Positions 12,503-21,280 of a stretch of DNA of 64,000 bases are shown here, in pieces. Below the pieces are notes generated by a model that was not told the DNA's origin, did no database searches, and saw only the letters and a program-made list of their open reading frames with translations. The number at the start of each line of letters is the position of its first letter. Position 1 is the first letter of the stretch. This stretch comes from Brienomyrus brachyistius (Eukaryota > Chordata > Actinopteri > Osteoglossiformes > Mormyridae), in assembly GCF_023856365.1 (NCBI RefSeq), contig NW_026042805.1:30659-94658 (forward strand), in the 5' to 3' direction. A program made the position numbers and the translations under genes.

Positions 12503-12730
12503 AGTTTCCTCCGGTTTCCCCCCACAGTCCAAAAACATGCTGAGGCTAATTGGAGTAGCTAAATTTACCGTAGGTGTGCATGTGTGAGTGAATGGTGTGT
12601 GAGTGTGAGCTGTGATGGGCTGGCCCCCCATCCTGGGTTCTTCCCTGCCTCGTGCCCATTGATTCCGGGATAGACTCCGGACCCCCTGTGACCCAGTAGG
12701 ATAAGCGGTTTGGACAATGGATGGATGGAA
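12503..12730 (+). mobile_element. Truncated SINE in the right palindrome arm
   Basis: Plus-strand SINE from CCTCCGGTTTCCCCCCAC to (TGGA)n, lacking the tRNA-like head. It matches the 11136-11350 copy in reverse orientation, sharing its private variants such as GAGCTGTGATGGGC and GGGTTCTTCC. Confidence 0.82.
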
Positions 12731-13268
12731 ATAGCATACAGATTAAGCACCTGTACTGTGCTATCTGCTTATAGTAGCTGTCCATTGTAGATACATCACT
12801 GTATGCATACTGTATTAAGAGCTAGATAAGGACAGTGGGTCATTATATGGCTTGCAGTCCTGCTCATTTTCCTGCACCCGTTACACTAAGTGATACACCC
12901 ACTAATGTCCTCTTTCATCCACTTTCAGGCATCTCTTGATCAGTGTATATTACTTACTATGGACCTTGGACATACATGCGATTGGACACACACACACACA
13001 CACACACACTTACACTAATTACCTAATCAACCATCTGTGCAAGCAAGTAAACATGTACCATCTATATAAGTATTGTACATAGCATAGAGAGTGTCCAATC
13101 TATATTAAAGGTGACTCGAAAGAAGTCAGACTTTAGTAAAGACTGTAAATTTCTCAGCCATAACATAAGCCGTAAATAATTACCAAATGAGTCATCCCCT
13201 TTCGGAAACATTTATTGATATTCTTTCATAACACACAGACATGAGTTTTTTTTCAACTGTCAGCATCC

Positions 13269-13746
13269 GATCCAAACGGGATTCCCATTTCCTTTCTGTG
13301 GGATCCAACAGAACACGGGCTGACCATCAGTCAACATGTCTTCAACCATGCAGGACAGGACCCAGTCCAGGCCAAACCTCACGGTGCTGGTGTTAATAAA
13401 AAAAATGTAAGGAACATGCAGCTGCAGCTCACACACAAACACAGTCCACAGCATCCAGAAAAAGGTCAGGCCTTTTTCTTCTTTAGCTGACTCCGCCCAG
13501 ACCTCGCCCCCTTTCTGGGCGCCTCGCACTATGCCTTTGAACTGGCCCTGCAGCTTGGCCCGTTTCCTGTTTCCCAATGCAAGTCATAAGATTCACCCGT
13601 AAATGATATTTTGAATCGGAACGATATTTATTACTATTGTTTAGATTAAATATATAACGGTTTAATGATTGAATATAACTTGATATTGTTGTTTGTGTTG
13701 TTTAGTTTGAGGTTCTAGTTTCTGTCTTTATCCGCTTTCGTTTCAG
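13269..13746. other. No gene recognised; intron-like upstream of tbxt exon
   Basis: The minus-strand frame at 13260-13577 has no recognisable domain. The last part ends in the pyrimidine tract and CAG acceptor of the tbxt exon. Confidence 0.35.
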
Positions 13747-13923
13747 TAGGCAGCTGGTTCATCCCAGGCTCAGGGTCTCTCTGCTCTTCATCAAACCCAC
13801 ACCCCCAGTTTGGGAGCACCCTCTCCCTCTCCTCCCCCCACGGCTGTGACTGTTACTCCTCCTTGAGGAGTAACTGCTCCGCCCCCTATCCCAGCCCCTA
13901 TACCCACAGGAGTGCATCACCCA
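13747..13923 (+). CDS. tbxt: tbxt exon (Ser/Pro-rich transactivation region)
   Basis: Bounded by the TTTCGTTTCAG acceptor and an A|GTGAGC donor. It is 177 nt long, enters in phase 1 and leaves in phase 1. It is open throughout and encodes GSWFIPG...NPHPQFGS...PYPSPYTHRSASP. Confidence 0.83.
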
Positions 13924-14029
13924 GTGAGCCGCCGCCCTGCCTGTCCCCTCACACAAGCACACACTGAAATCATGGTCCTAAGCTCTCTGTGTGGGTCACC
14001 ACGATAGTACAGCACACCGACGATTACCC

Positions 14030-14145
14030 TCTGACTGAATCAGAATCAGCTTTATTTGGCCAAGTATGTTCACACATATTGGGAATAGTTAGACATTTAA
14101 TCAAAATAATTAAGACAAGACATAAACATACAGTTCTGTTGATAT
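14030..14145 (-). mobile_element. LINE 3'-end fragment in tbxt intron
   Basis: GAATCAGAATCAGCTTTATT near 14037 is the reverse complement of a fish LINE 3' terminus (AATAAAGCTGATTCTGATTC). It lies wholly within the intron. Confidence 0.5.
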
Positions 14146-14677
14146 GCGACGCATATAACCTCTGCATTCACAGCACTGCTTCAGTTATCGAAGAGCAAAT
14201 TTCCAAAACTCACTCAGTCCGATAACCTAAAGTAATAAGTCATAATCCTCTTCATACGTTGCAGTAATGGGAATGAAATCTCACTCAGTGTTTATGTAAT
14301 GGAGCAATGGAATTTCGTGAAATTTCCAAAAGTCCACAGAAATATTTAGAAAAACATTCCTGCAGACTGAGTTTTTGATATTTGCTTTTCAATTAACACA
14401 ATTTTCTTCAGTCTGAGGTTTAACAGAATTCAGCCATATGCTGTTCAAAAAAAACTACACAGAACAAAAACAGAATGGACTTTACATCTGTCTGAAAGGA
14501 AAGTTGACACAGGCTGCAGCAGTGAACAAATCAATCAATGTATTAAAGTTAGGCATTAAGTAACTGGAGGCAGTATATACATAACATGATAACATGCCTT
14601 TTCTGTATTGACCATATTAAGGACGCTGTAACACTGCCCACCACATACCTGCTTCATTTATTGTTTTATACTTGCAG

Positions 14678-14810
14678 CTGCTTATTCAGACAGCTCGTCT
14701 ACCTGTCTGTCCATGTTGCCCTCCCATGACAACTGGTCCAGCCTACAGGTGCCGTCCCATTCCGGCATGTTACCCATGAGTCATAGCGGCACCTCCGGGA
14801 GCAGCTCCAG
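14678..14810 (+). CDS. tbxt: tbxt exon (SHDNW motif)
   Basis: Acceptor ATACTTGCAG, donor CCAG|GTGAGC, 133 nt, phase 1 to phase 2. It encodes AYSDSSSTCLSMLPSHDNW then SSLQVPSHSGMLPMSHS, the most recognisable Brachyury C-terminal block. No disabling change is seen in this exon. Confidence 0.87.
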
Positions 14811-15182
14811 GTGAGCCCGTGCCTCCCCTCCCCCACCTGTCCCCATGCTGAGTCTCGGGCCCCCGTCTTCCCTCTTGTTCTCGCCTATACCCACATCCTG
14901 GCCTGTGTCTGCATCGTCTCACCTCGTTAACAGGACTTTCGCCTTCTTCTGTCCTGATCCATTCAGGCCCATCATTCTGGGACATGCTTTGATTTATTTC
15001 GCCATAGTTACTCTTTGTTTTCCTTTGTACTTTGCACTCTACAAGTAAAATGAATAAAAAATAGGCATTATTTTGATATTGTTTTAGTACAGTGACACTA
15101 GTATATTTGTTGTTGTTTCCAGGCAACACTGCATGCTGATTTAACGTCTTTCCTTAATCTCCACCCCATTGCTCACACACAG

Positions 15183-15735
15183 CCAGTATCCCAGTTTGTG
15201 GTCAATGAGCTCCTCCTCACTCACCCCAGTCTCCTAGTCCAGTGGAATGTCCAACAGCTTGGGCTCTCAGTTCCTGCGTGTCATGCCCGGCTCGTCCGCT
15301 CCTCCTGTGTGCCACGCCCCCTGATTACCCACGTGTTTTCTCCCGATTTGTACCCAGCTGTATCTAGTTAATTTGCTCAGTCCTGTGTATTTCAGTCCGT
15401 GTCTTACCTGAGTCCAGTGTCTGTCATTGATGTTTGTATGCGTGAGATGTTTCCCCGTCCGCGCTTCCTAATTAAACTCCCGTTTTTGCCTGTCCGCTTG
15501 CTCCTTGCACGCCTTGCCCGCACGATCGCCTGCCTGCTTGTACCCGATCGTGACACTGCGCAGCTCTACAACTCATTACCCAGGGCTCTCGCACCCGGCC
15601 ACAGTGCCCCTCTCAGGCTCCCCGCTGTATGACAGCACTGCCCCATCGGAAGTTCATGAAGCCTCACAGTACGACGCCTCTCCCCACGCGCGCTTAGCCA
15701 CCACCGGGACTCCCATCACTCCTCCTTCCCTGTAG
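15183..15735 (+). CDS. tbxt: tbxt terminal exon with nonsense and LTR insertion
   Basis: Acceptor CACACACAG at 15182. It encodes QYPSLWSMSSSSLTPVS, then TAG (15235-15237), then SSGMSNSLGSQFLR, the LTR, and the residues from SSTTHYPG to the natural TAG at 15733-15735. Without the LTR and one CTGCG copy the exon is 271 nt and in frame. Confidence 0.85.
15279..15555 (+). mobile_element. Solo gypsy LTR in tbxt terminal exon
   Basis: Starts TGTCATGCCCGGCTC and ends CGATCGTGACA. It is 277 bp long with a perfect 5-bp target duplication CTGCG (15274-15278 and 15556-15560). The internal block GTGTGCCACGCCCCCTGATT is shared with the LTRs at 6.0, 33.9 and 54.5 kb. No internal region is present, so it is a recombined solo LTR. 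It could bring its own promoter and polyadenylation signals into the exon. Confidence 0.92.
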
Positions 15736-15909
15736 GGCGGCGCACTTCCATTATTATTACAGTTTCTACTGTCACTCTGTTGCTTTTCCTGGTGCTGGAC
15801 TTTTGACAGATAAATACATTATTTGTTGCATTCAGTGACAAAAGATTGGTCTGTTTAACACCCTCAGTCTCCACCCTATGAGCCCCTTGTTGGCGGCAGA
15901 ATCAGGAAG

Positions 15910-16445
15910 ATGTCGGAGAAAGCAGAGGTAAAGTGAATAGTCACCTCGACAATAATGTGGAAACCGCTAATGGTGATCATGCCTGTGTGGGTGAAATGGA
16001 TCACCACAGTATAAGCGGATGATGATTATAGACGATTTTTCCCTTTTTCTTTATGTCTGTTTACCATCTAATAGGCATTTTTTTTCTTTGGGATGCGTCT
16101 AGGTCAGATACGACCAAAATATTTTTCTCATTTCAGAAGTGAAAAAAAATATTGCTCTCAGATTCTGTTCAGTTGTAGTTTTTTAAAATAATGTACCTTG
16201 ATTTGTGTTTGTTTAAAATGCCATTACCTGTTGCTTACTGGGCCGCTGAAAATGTCTGGCCCAGCTAAATTTCTTGGTTTAAAAATCTGGCCCAACTACT
16301 TTCCAGACCTGGACTAGCCCTACTGAATCATACACTAATGTTATTCTGTTATGTGGGCTGTTGTGATAGGGAGATTTGCTGGATGCTGCACGACGGGTGG
16401 TGTCCCTGCTGCAGAATGCCCTGTCTGAAGCAGCACCTAGAGACA
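15910..16445 (+). CDS. Two candidate exons of an unrecognised gene
   Basis: Exon A is 15910-15927: ATG with an AGAAG context, encoding MSEKAE, donor GAG|GTAAAG. Exon B is 16370-16445 with acceptor TTGTGATAG and donor ACA|GTGAGG, encoding GDLLDAARRVVSLLQNAL then SEAAPRD. Phases fit (0, then 1). Exon B predicts an amphipathic helix. It begins 175 bp after the tbxt stop on the same strand. I do not recognise the protein; later exons were not found, and a chance ORF is possible. Confidence 0.35.
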
Positions 16446-16974
16446 GTGAGGGTTGTTGTTATCACCTTAATATTGTATATACGCAATCTGTTATTTCTTA
16501 ACTAATATAATTGTAAGGTATTCTTCTAATATATTGTGCACAGCCAACAAAAAAGAGAAAAATGCAAAACCAAAGGAAGGCTTTCTTTTCTCTTAAAAGT
16601 CTTTTTTCTAAACCAACTGAGAGTCAGTTAGAGGGGTGTTCATTATCAGTATTGTTGCTGGCATTTCTGAAAATGTGCCAATTTTAGTCAAGTGGCTACT
16701 TTTCAAATGCAGTCCCTGGCCAAGATGAAGAAAGTTCATGAAGACTACATGATAATATTAAGCACTGACATAACAAACAACATTTTTTACATGCAAAATA
16801 TACAGGAAATATACACTGCAACAGGCTAGGATAGACAAATAACCAAATACACTTGCAAGCCTGACCACTTTAGACCCCAGATTAGAAAATTGGTGAATGA
16901 GCATATATTTTTTCCAAGTTTTGTTTTGCTTTCAAGTTCTCACAAATAAAAAAAAAAAAAGATTTTCCCACTAT
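16446..16974. other. No gene recognised
   Basis: AT-rich, with A-tracts around 16549 and 16948. No exon or transposon boundary is supported. Confidence 0.3.
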
Positions 16975-17863
16975 AGCCAGATCCAGTTTCTGTGGGGGGC
17001 GGGGGGGGGGGGTGACAATTTGTAGTAATAACTATTTCCTGCTGAAAACCACTGGTAAACTATCCACATGTCTCTGAATATCTGTGAGTCCCGAGACCTC
17101 CATGACAGATAGATATAAGTTGCTAGTGTTGATCGGCAGGAAATCTTCTCCAAAGCCCCACCACCACCTCACACCAATCCACCCAGGGTTTACTCCAAAT
17201 AAATTTGCTGGTAATACAAACCGGATCAACTTGTGGTTTGTGTCCACGTGTACTAGAGACAAAGGCCCTGGTACATTCTGCGTACAACACAGCCAAGACT
17301 TGACAACCTTTATATGATGCGCATGGAATCAACCCTATGCATGGAGGCTGCAACTCTTCTCCACCGAACCCTGTAGCCCATTGACTGCAGCCTGCATTGA
17401 CTATCCTGTAGCCTGCATTTGGTAGATCATTCTTGACAGAAGAAACCAAATTGTCAAGTTCCCTAACACAGAGCTCATACTCTTTTATTCTTCTTAAGAT
17501 TGTTCTTCTTGAAACACCCATCAGTGTGGCTATGCAAGGCACAGGAAGTTGAGTATGGAGCATTTCTTTCAAACATTGTTCTTCAATCAAAATCTTGGGT
17601 CGTCTATTGGTGGCAGCGACTTCCTGTGTGACACATGGGGCTGGACGTTCCAGATGTGCCCTCACAAGGTCAAAGAGCTCTTGCAAAGCCAGGGTGATAG
17701 CAGGAGGTACTTCAATGTGATTAGACAGGGCCTGCAGAAGATACAGCTCCTGATGACAAAGGAACTCCAGGTAATCCAAATTTAGTGGAGTCGCGCTGAA
17801 TCCTATTTCTATTTTATGCAGAAGACTTTCGAGAAGGTGGTATCTGAGCTGTTCACAGAACAA
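16975..17863 (-). pseudogene. Transposon-derived integrase-like pseudogene
   Basis: The minus-strand frame from 17863 encodes a helical region (LYLLQALSNHI, ALQELFDLVRAHLE), then a helix-turn-helix VPCIATLMGVSRRTILRRI, then PNAGYRIV. Near 17380 the frame shifts: a second frame carries MGYRVRWRRVAASMHRVDS, and a third carries HVDTNHKLIRF, matching the first catalytic Asp of rve-type integrases found in fish transposon-derived genes. The rest of the integrase core is unrecognisable. At least two frameshifts mean no integrase can be made. Exact transposon class is not assigned. Confidence 0.6.
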
Positions 17864-17879
17864 ATTATAGTTAATGAGG

Positions 17880-18339
17880 TGTCAAGATCTTGTCTCTGAT
17901 CCACACACTAGGCCTACCATTCAAAAGTTTTAATTATGAAAATGAAATGTTTTTGTTTTGTGAGGTGCTTGTTCATGTATGATGATGTAGTGGCTGCTCT
18001 GTTTGACCGTGGTAAACCTTTTCACAAACAATATAAGTGAAGAAGTATGACATTAGATCTAAGGACCAGAGTATAATAAAGTTAAATAAAATCCATCAAA
18101 AACACTTACTCAGTGGAGATTCCAATGTAGTAGGCAGACAACTTTATGGCTTTAATAATGAGTGTATTTAGCAGCTACAAGGACAAAAGATATTATAAAC
18201 CTCTCCATTTTAATGCTAATTTAATAAACATTAACAGATAGCACTTAAGGTGGTTTCGCCTATAGTCTGCTAACACTAACCCGAGAACTAATATCTGAGG
18301 AGCGTTCTTCCCAGGATTTGAATTTATTAAATTGGCTTT
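17880..18339. other. No gene recognised
   Basis: AT-rich spacer without supported features. Confidence 0.3.
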
Positions 18340-19140
18340 GTGATGTTGTATTAAGAAATTTTATTCACAATGCAATTTACCGTACATTGGCCCATTCTTT
18401 TATATACGGTAAGACGAAGCGGGAAATTCGAGCGAGCGAGTGCTGTGCAGACGCGAGCGCGTAGAGGGGATGGGTTTTCAGCACTCGAGCACACGCACGC
18501 GCGTGGTTCGACTTTTGGCCCTAATTTAACGGCGAGCGAGTGAGTGAGTGCTGTGCAATCGCGAGCGCGTAGAGAGCATGGATTTTCTGTTTTTATGCGC
18601 ACGACTTTTGGCACTAATTTAACGCCATAGAAATGTGTGTTTAAAAGGGGAGGAGATCGGGTTGCAGCGCTGGTGTGAGCGGTTTCTCCGGGCAGTTCGC
18701 TCGAGGCTAACGTGGCTTTGGGAACGTGGTGTACCCGTCACCCATGCCAGGGAAGAAATCAAAACCGAAATGCTAGGAATATGGACTTCATCTTACGTCA
18801 AGCGTTTTCCCCTCCATTGACGCCCATAAAGAAAAGGCTTAAAGTCCATATTCCTAGCATTTCGGTTTTGATTTCTTGTCAGGTAAGTCTTTATGGCCAG
18901 ATACATTCGCGAGAAATTTGGTGATTTGTGGTGACTGTTTTAATACATTAAGTTGCGTTACGCATTTTCACATTAAGCGTTTTAGAATGTCCCGTGGCAG
19001 GTATCCCCTTCTATTGCCCTAGGGAGGGTTGTAACCCTCGTCTGTATATTAATAAAGAATAATCCTTCTATTCCTGTCTCATGTATCTGGACCTCCCCAG
19101 CAATTTAACGAAATTTGGTGGCAGCGGTTACAAGTGAACC
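18340..19140 (+). other. CpG-rich, LTR- or promoter-like block
   Basis: CpG-dense in an AT-rich surround (18410-18730). It includes a tandem pair of about 100-bp segments (from GCGAGCGAGTG near 18433 and near 18532, each running to TTTTGGC.CTAATTTAACG). Downstream are a consensus splice donor CAG|GTAAGT (18881-18888), an AATAAAGAATAA signal near 19050, and TTTGGTGGCAGCGG near 19118, a sequence typical just after an LTR in fish retroelements. Together these suggest an LTR or LTR-derived promoter with leader, but the ends are not fixed. Confidence 0.4.
18753..18877. repeat. 36-bp perfect inverted repeat, 53-bp loop
   Basis: AAGAAATCAAAACCGAAATG... (18753-18788) is repeated exactly in reverse complement at 18842-18877. 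A transcript across it would fold into a 36-bp stem. The 3' arm ends 3 bases before CAG|GTAAGT. Confidence 0.9.
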
Positions 19141-19576
19141 CGTTTAAGTTTAGCGCTCATACTTCCGTCCATATGTTTAAGACCCACCTTGGCTGACTTA
19201 GCTGACATGTCCTGATTTCATAATCTTCAAATTTGTAATCTTTTCTCCTTCATCTAACTCCATGTTTTTAACTTCTTGTCATTTTCTTGCCGTTTGACTC
19301 ATAGAAAATTATCAGACTTAAATGACACGTCAGCCTGTGCAGACAGCGATTTCAATGTTTTAATAAATTGGCCAGCAGGTGGGGGCAGTGCTCAATTTCA
19401 TTAATGCCATTCAGAAAACTTTCAGGCTTTATGTCTTAATGAACAGCCTAGAAAAGGACAAAGCATTATATTACTGATGCATACAGCAGATCCCCAACTC
19501 AGGCTGTGTTGCATATTCTTAACAGTGCTACAGTATGTTCACACAGCCAGTACAAACAAACTTGCAAGATCTAGAC

Positions 19577-19881
19577 CAGGGGTCACCAACCTTTTTAAAA
19601 CGGAGAGCTACTTCACGGGTACTGAGCCATACGAAGTTTGATATCAGTTTTAAACGCCCTCCTAAACATGTCTAAACTTCATGCATGATAAACATGTTTT
19701 AAATGCTTTTTTATATTCAATTTCAAATCTATATAAATGCAAATGTGATAGATTAGAAACAGGACAAAATAAAATTTTAGATGATGTTCGCTGGTGAGTT
19801 GTGCTATTTTATAGAACAGGTCCACGGGCAACTCATGTGGTCATTGGGGGCATCCTTGGGGCACCATGTTGGTGACCCCTT
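19577..19881. mobile_element. hAT-type MITE, 305 bp
   Basis: Terminal repeats AGGGGTCACCAAC on both sides and a perfect 8-bp target duplication ATCTAGAC (19569-19576 and 19882-19889). The interior is AT-rich with no transposase. Target duplication length and ends fit a non-autonomous hAT element. Confidence 0.88.
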
Positions 19882-19899
19882 ATCTAGACCTACCACATC

Positions 19900-20310
19900 A
19901 GGTAGGAAGGTGCCTATTTCTACCAACTATTCAGACCATCAGACCCAAACCATACATTCAGTCATGCACAGGCACTCCACCAGAGGGCTCTACATTCTGT
20001 CCTACATCTGCTCACCTGTTAGACCCACACTCAGTCTCCATCCTGATTTCTACCTACTACTCGGACTATCTCACCAAAACCAGTCCTGTGGCCTGTTCTA
20101 TGAAGCGGGGTTACTGGCTTATTGGGGAAACTTGTCGGATTTCTTGATCGGGACCTTCAACTGCTCTGCCATAGAGAGCATCCTAACATGCTGCCTTACG
20201 GTCTGGTATGCGGGCTGCTGGTGGCCTCCTACCGCTCTGCCATAGAGAGCATCCTAACATACGGCCTTACGGTGTGGTATTCGGGCTGCTGGTGGCCTCT
20301 ATGACTTTTT
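19900..20310 (+). mobile_element. LINE RT fragment with 71-bp tandem duplication
   Basis: Encodes SAIESILTCCLTVWYAGC and, 71 bp later, SAIESILTYGLTVWYSGC. This word is a common region of fish LINE reverse transcriptases (RSTIESILTxCITVWYG-like). The duplicated units start at 20163 and 20234. No complete domain. Confidence 0.6.
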
Positions 20311-20644
20311 TTGTAGACAGTCCATCTGTGTGGTGCTGTTTGCACGAATTGTTTTGGGAAATGCACTTACAGTTTTGCAGATGTTAAGGGTGATTCCAGA
20401 AATGCATCAAAGCAACTGAGGAACTGCAATGTCACTGTACAGTTACTTATAATGGGCGCCAATGTAATGTGTAGAGTGGCAAATAAACTGATTCACCATT
20501 TACTCTCATGTACATCACTTAAAATGCTTGTTTTAAATGCAAATGTGTGAATGTAAATCTAAGCAGTAAAGCTACAATTTACATTCTGTTTGCATGGTGG
20601 AAAGAACATTTAATCTGCCTTTTAAGTGTGATTAGAAGATCTAA

Positions 20645-20865
20645 TGCCTGTGTGCTTGTAATAAGATGGTCGCTGGTTCAAACCCAGCCACAGCACATCT
20701 CTGCGTCCTTGAGCGAGGCCCTTAACCCCCAGCTCACTGGGCATCACTATGGGTGGCTGCCCTTCGCAGACAACTTACTCTGTTTACTCTAAAAAAAAGA
20801 GAGCAAGTTGAGAGAGAAGTTAAGACAATTTCTCCACAGGGACCAATAAAGTATCAATTATTATT
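20645..20865 (+). mobile_element. Second-family tRNA-derived SINE
   Basis: The B-box-like GGTTCAAACCC (20675-20685) is followed by TCCTTGAGCGAGGCCCTTAA and an AACTTACTC...GAGCAAGTTG hairpin. It ends CAGGGACCAATAAAGTATC. A second copy is at 37205-37432. Confidence 0.7.
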
Positions 20866-21099
20866 ACTGTATGAGAGACTGTCTAATATCAGATAGATAA
20901 CAGACTCATACTGTGCTGAGCTTGTCTGAGAGAGATGATTAGCAAATGCTCTCCCACAGTATCTCAGCACTCTGTACAAAGAACTTTATATGCTCAGTAT
21001 CTGCTCCTGTTTATCTAATTGTTCTCATTTTAACTGGATGTTAAGGAGTAAATTAATAAACGTCATGTAAGTGCACATTAAAATGCTTTTTCACTGTTA

Positions 21100-21246
21100 C
21101 TTAAGTTCCCATGTGAACAGCCAATCAGATCAGCCTGATGTGTGTCTCTCTGTTTCCTCTCTGTTTCCTGCCCTTTCATCCCGACCACGACTATGATCTC
21201 TCACTTAGCAGCAGAGCAGTTTATTCTAAACAGTGGAAGCACAAAA
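21100..21246 (+). promoter_or_regulatory. Probable NITR promoter region
   Basis: Immediately upstream of the NITR start codon. It contains a CCAAT box in AGCCAATCAGATC (near 21120) and two TTTCCT repeats of ETS type (GTTTCCTCTCTGTTTCCTG near 21152), as often seen at leukocyte promoters. No TATA box is obvious. Function is inferred from position. Confidence 0.4.
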
Positions 21247-21280
21247 ATGTTCAGACTCTTTGGTCTTCTCATTTTCATTA
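21247..21280 (+). CDS. NITR exon 1, signal peptide
   Basis: ATG in AAAAATGTTC context and a hydrophobic run MFRLFGLLIFI. Donor A|GTAAGG, phase 1. No ATG lies closer to the donor. Confidence 0.8.

Larger units (their letters stand above)
10414..13268. repeat. 2.85-kb imperfect inverted duplication
   Basis: The left arm (10414 to about 11368) reads in reverse complement as the right arm (about 12503 to 13268). Matching blocks include GGATGCTGACAGTTG at both outer ends, CCAAATGAGTCATCCCCTTT, the sequence around TGCAGTCCTGCTCATTTTCC, and the SINE. The spacer is about 1.13 kb (11369-12502) and holds no recognised gene. The arms differ by substitutions and small indels, and the left arm has about 195 bp of extra SINE. 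Confidence 0.85.
13747..15735 (+). pseudogene. tbxt: Brachyury (T-box factor) C-terminal exons, disrupted
   Basis: Three exons (13747-13923, 14678-14810, 15183-15735) encode the C-terminal transactivation region of Brachyury, a DNA-binding factor for mesoderm and notochord. Recognised words in order: NPHPQFGS, SAPYPSPYTHR, CLSMLPSHDNWSSLQVP, QYPSLWSMS, SQFLR, SGSPLYD, SQYDASPHARL and the TP..PPSL terminus; all have counterparts in vertebrate TBXT. Phases (1, 1, 2) fit across both introns. Faults: TAG at 15235-15237 where homologues have Gln, and a solo LTR at 15279-15555. No T-box exon was recognised in the window. The C-terminus resembles the tetrapod-like form more than zebrafish ntla (from memory). 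It may be a decaying second copy. Confidence 0.85.

Noticed and set aside
10414..13268. Palindrome as an assembly fold-back
   Set aside because: The arms differ by substitutions, several short indels and an extra partial SINE in one arm, which a fold-back artefact would not produce.
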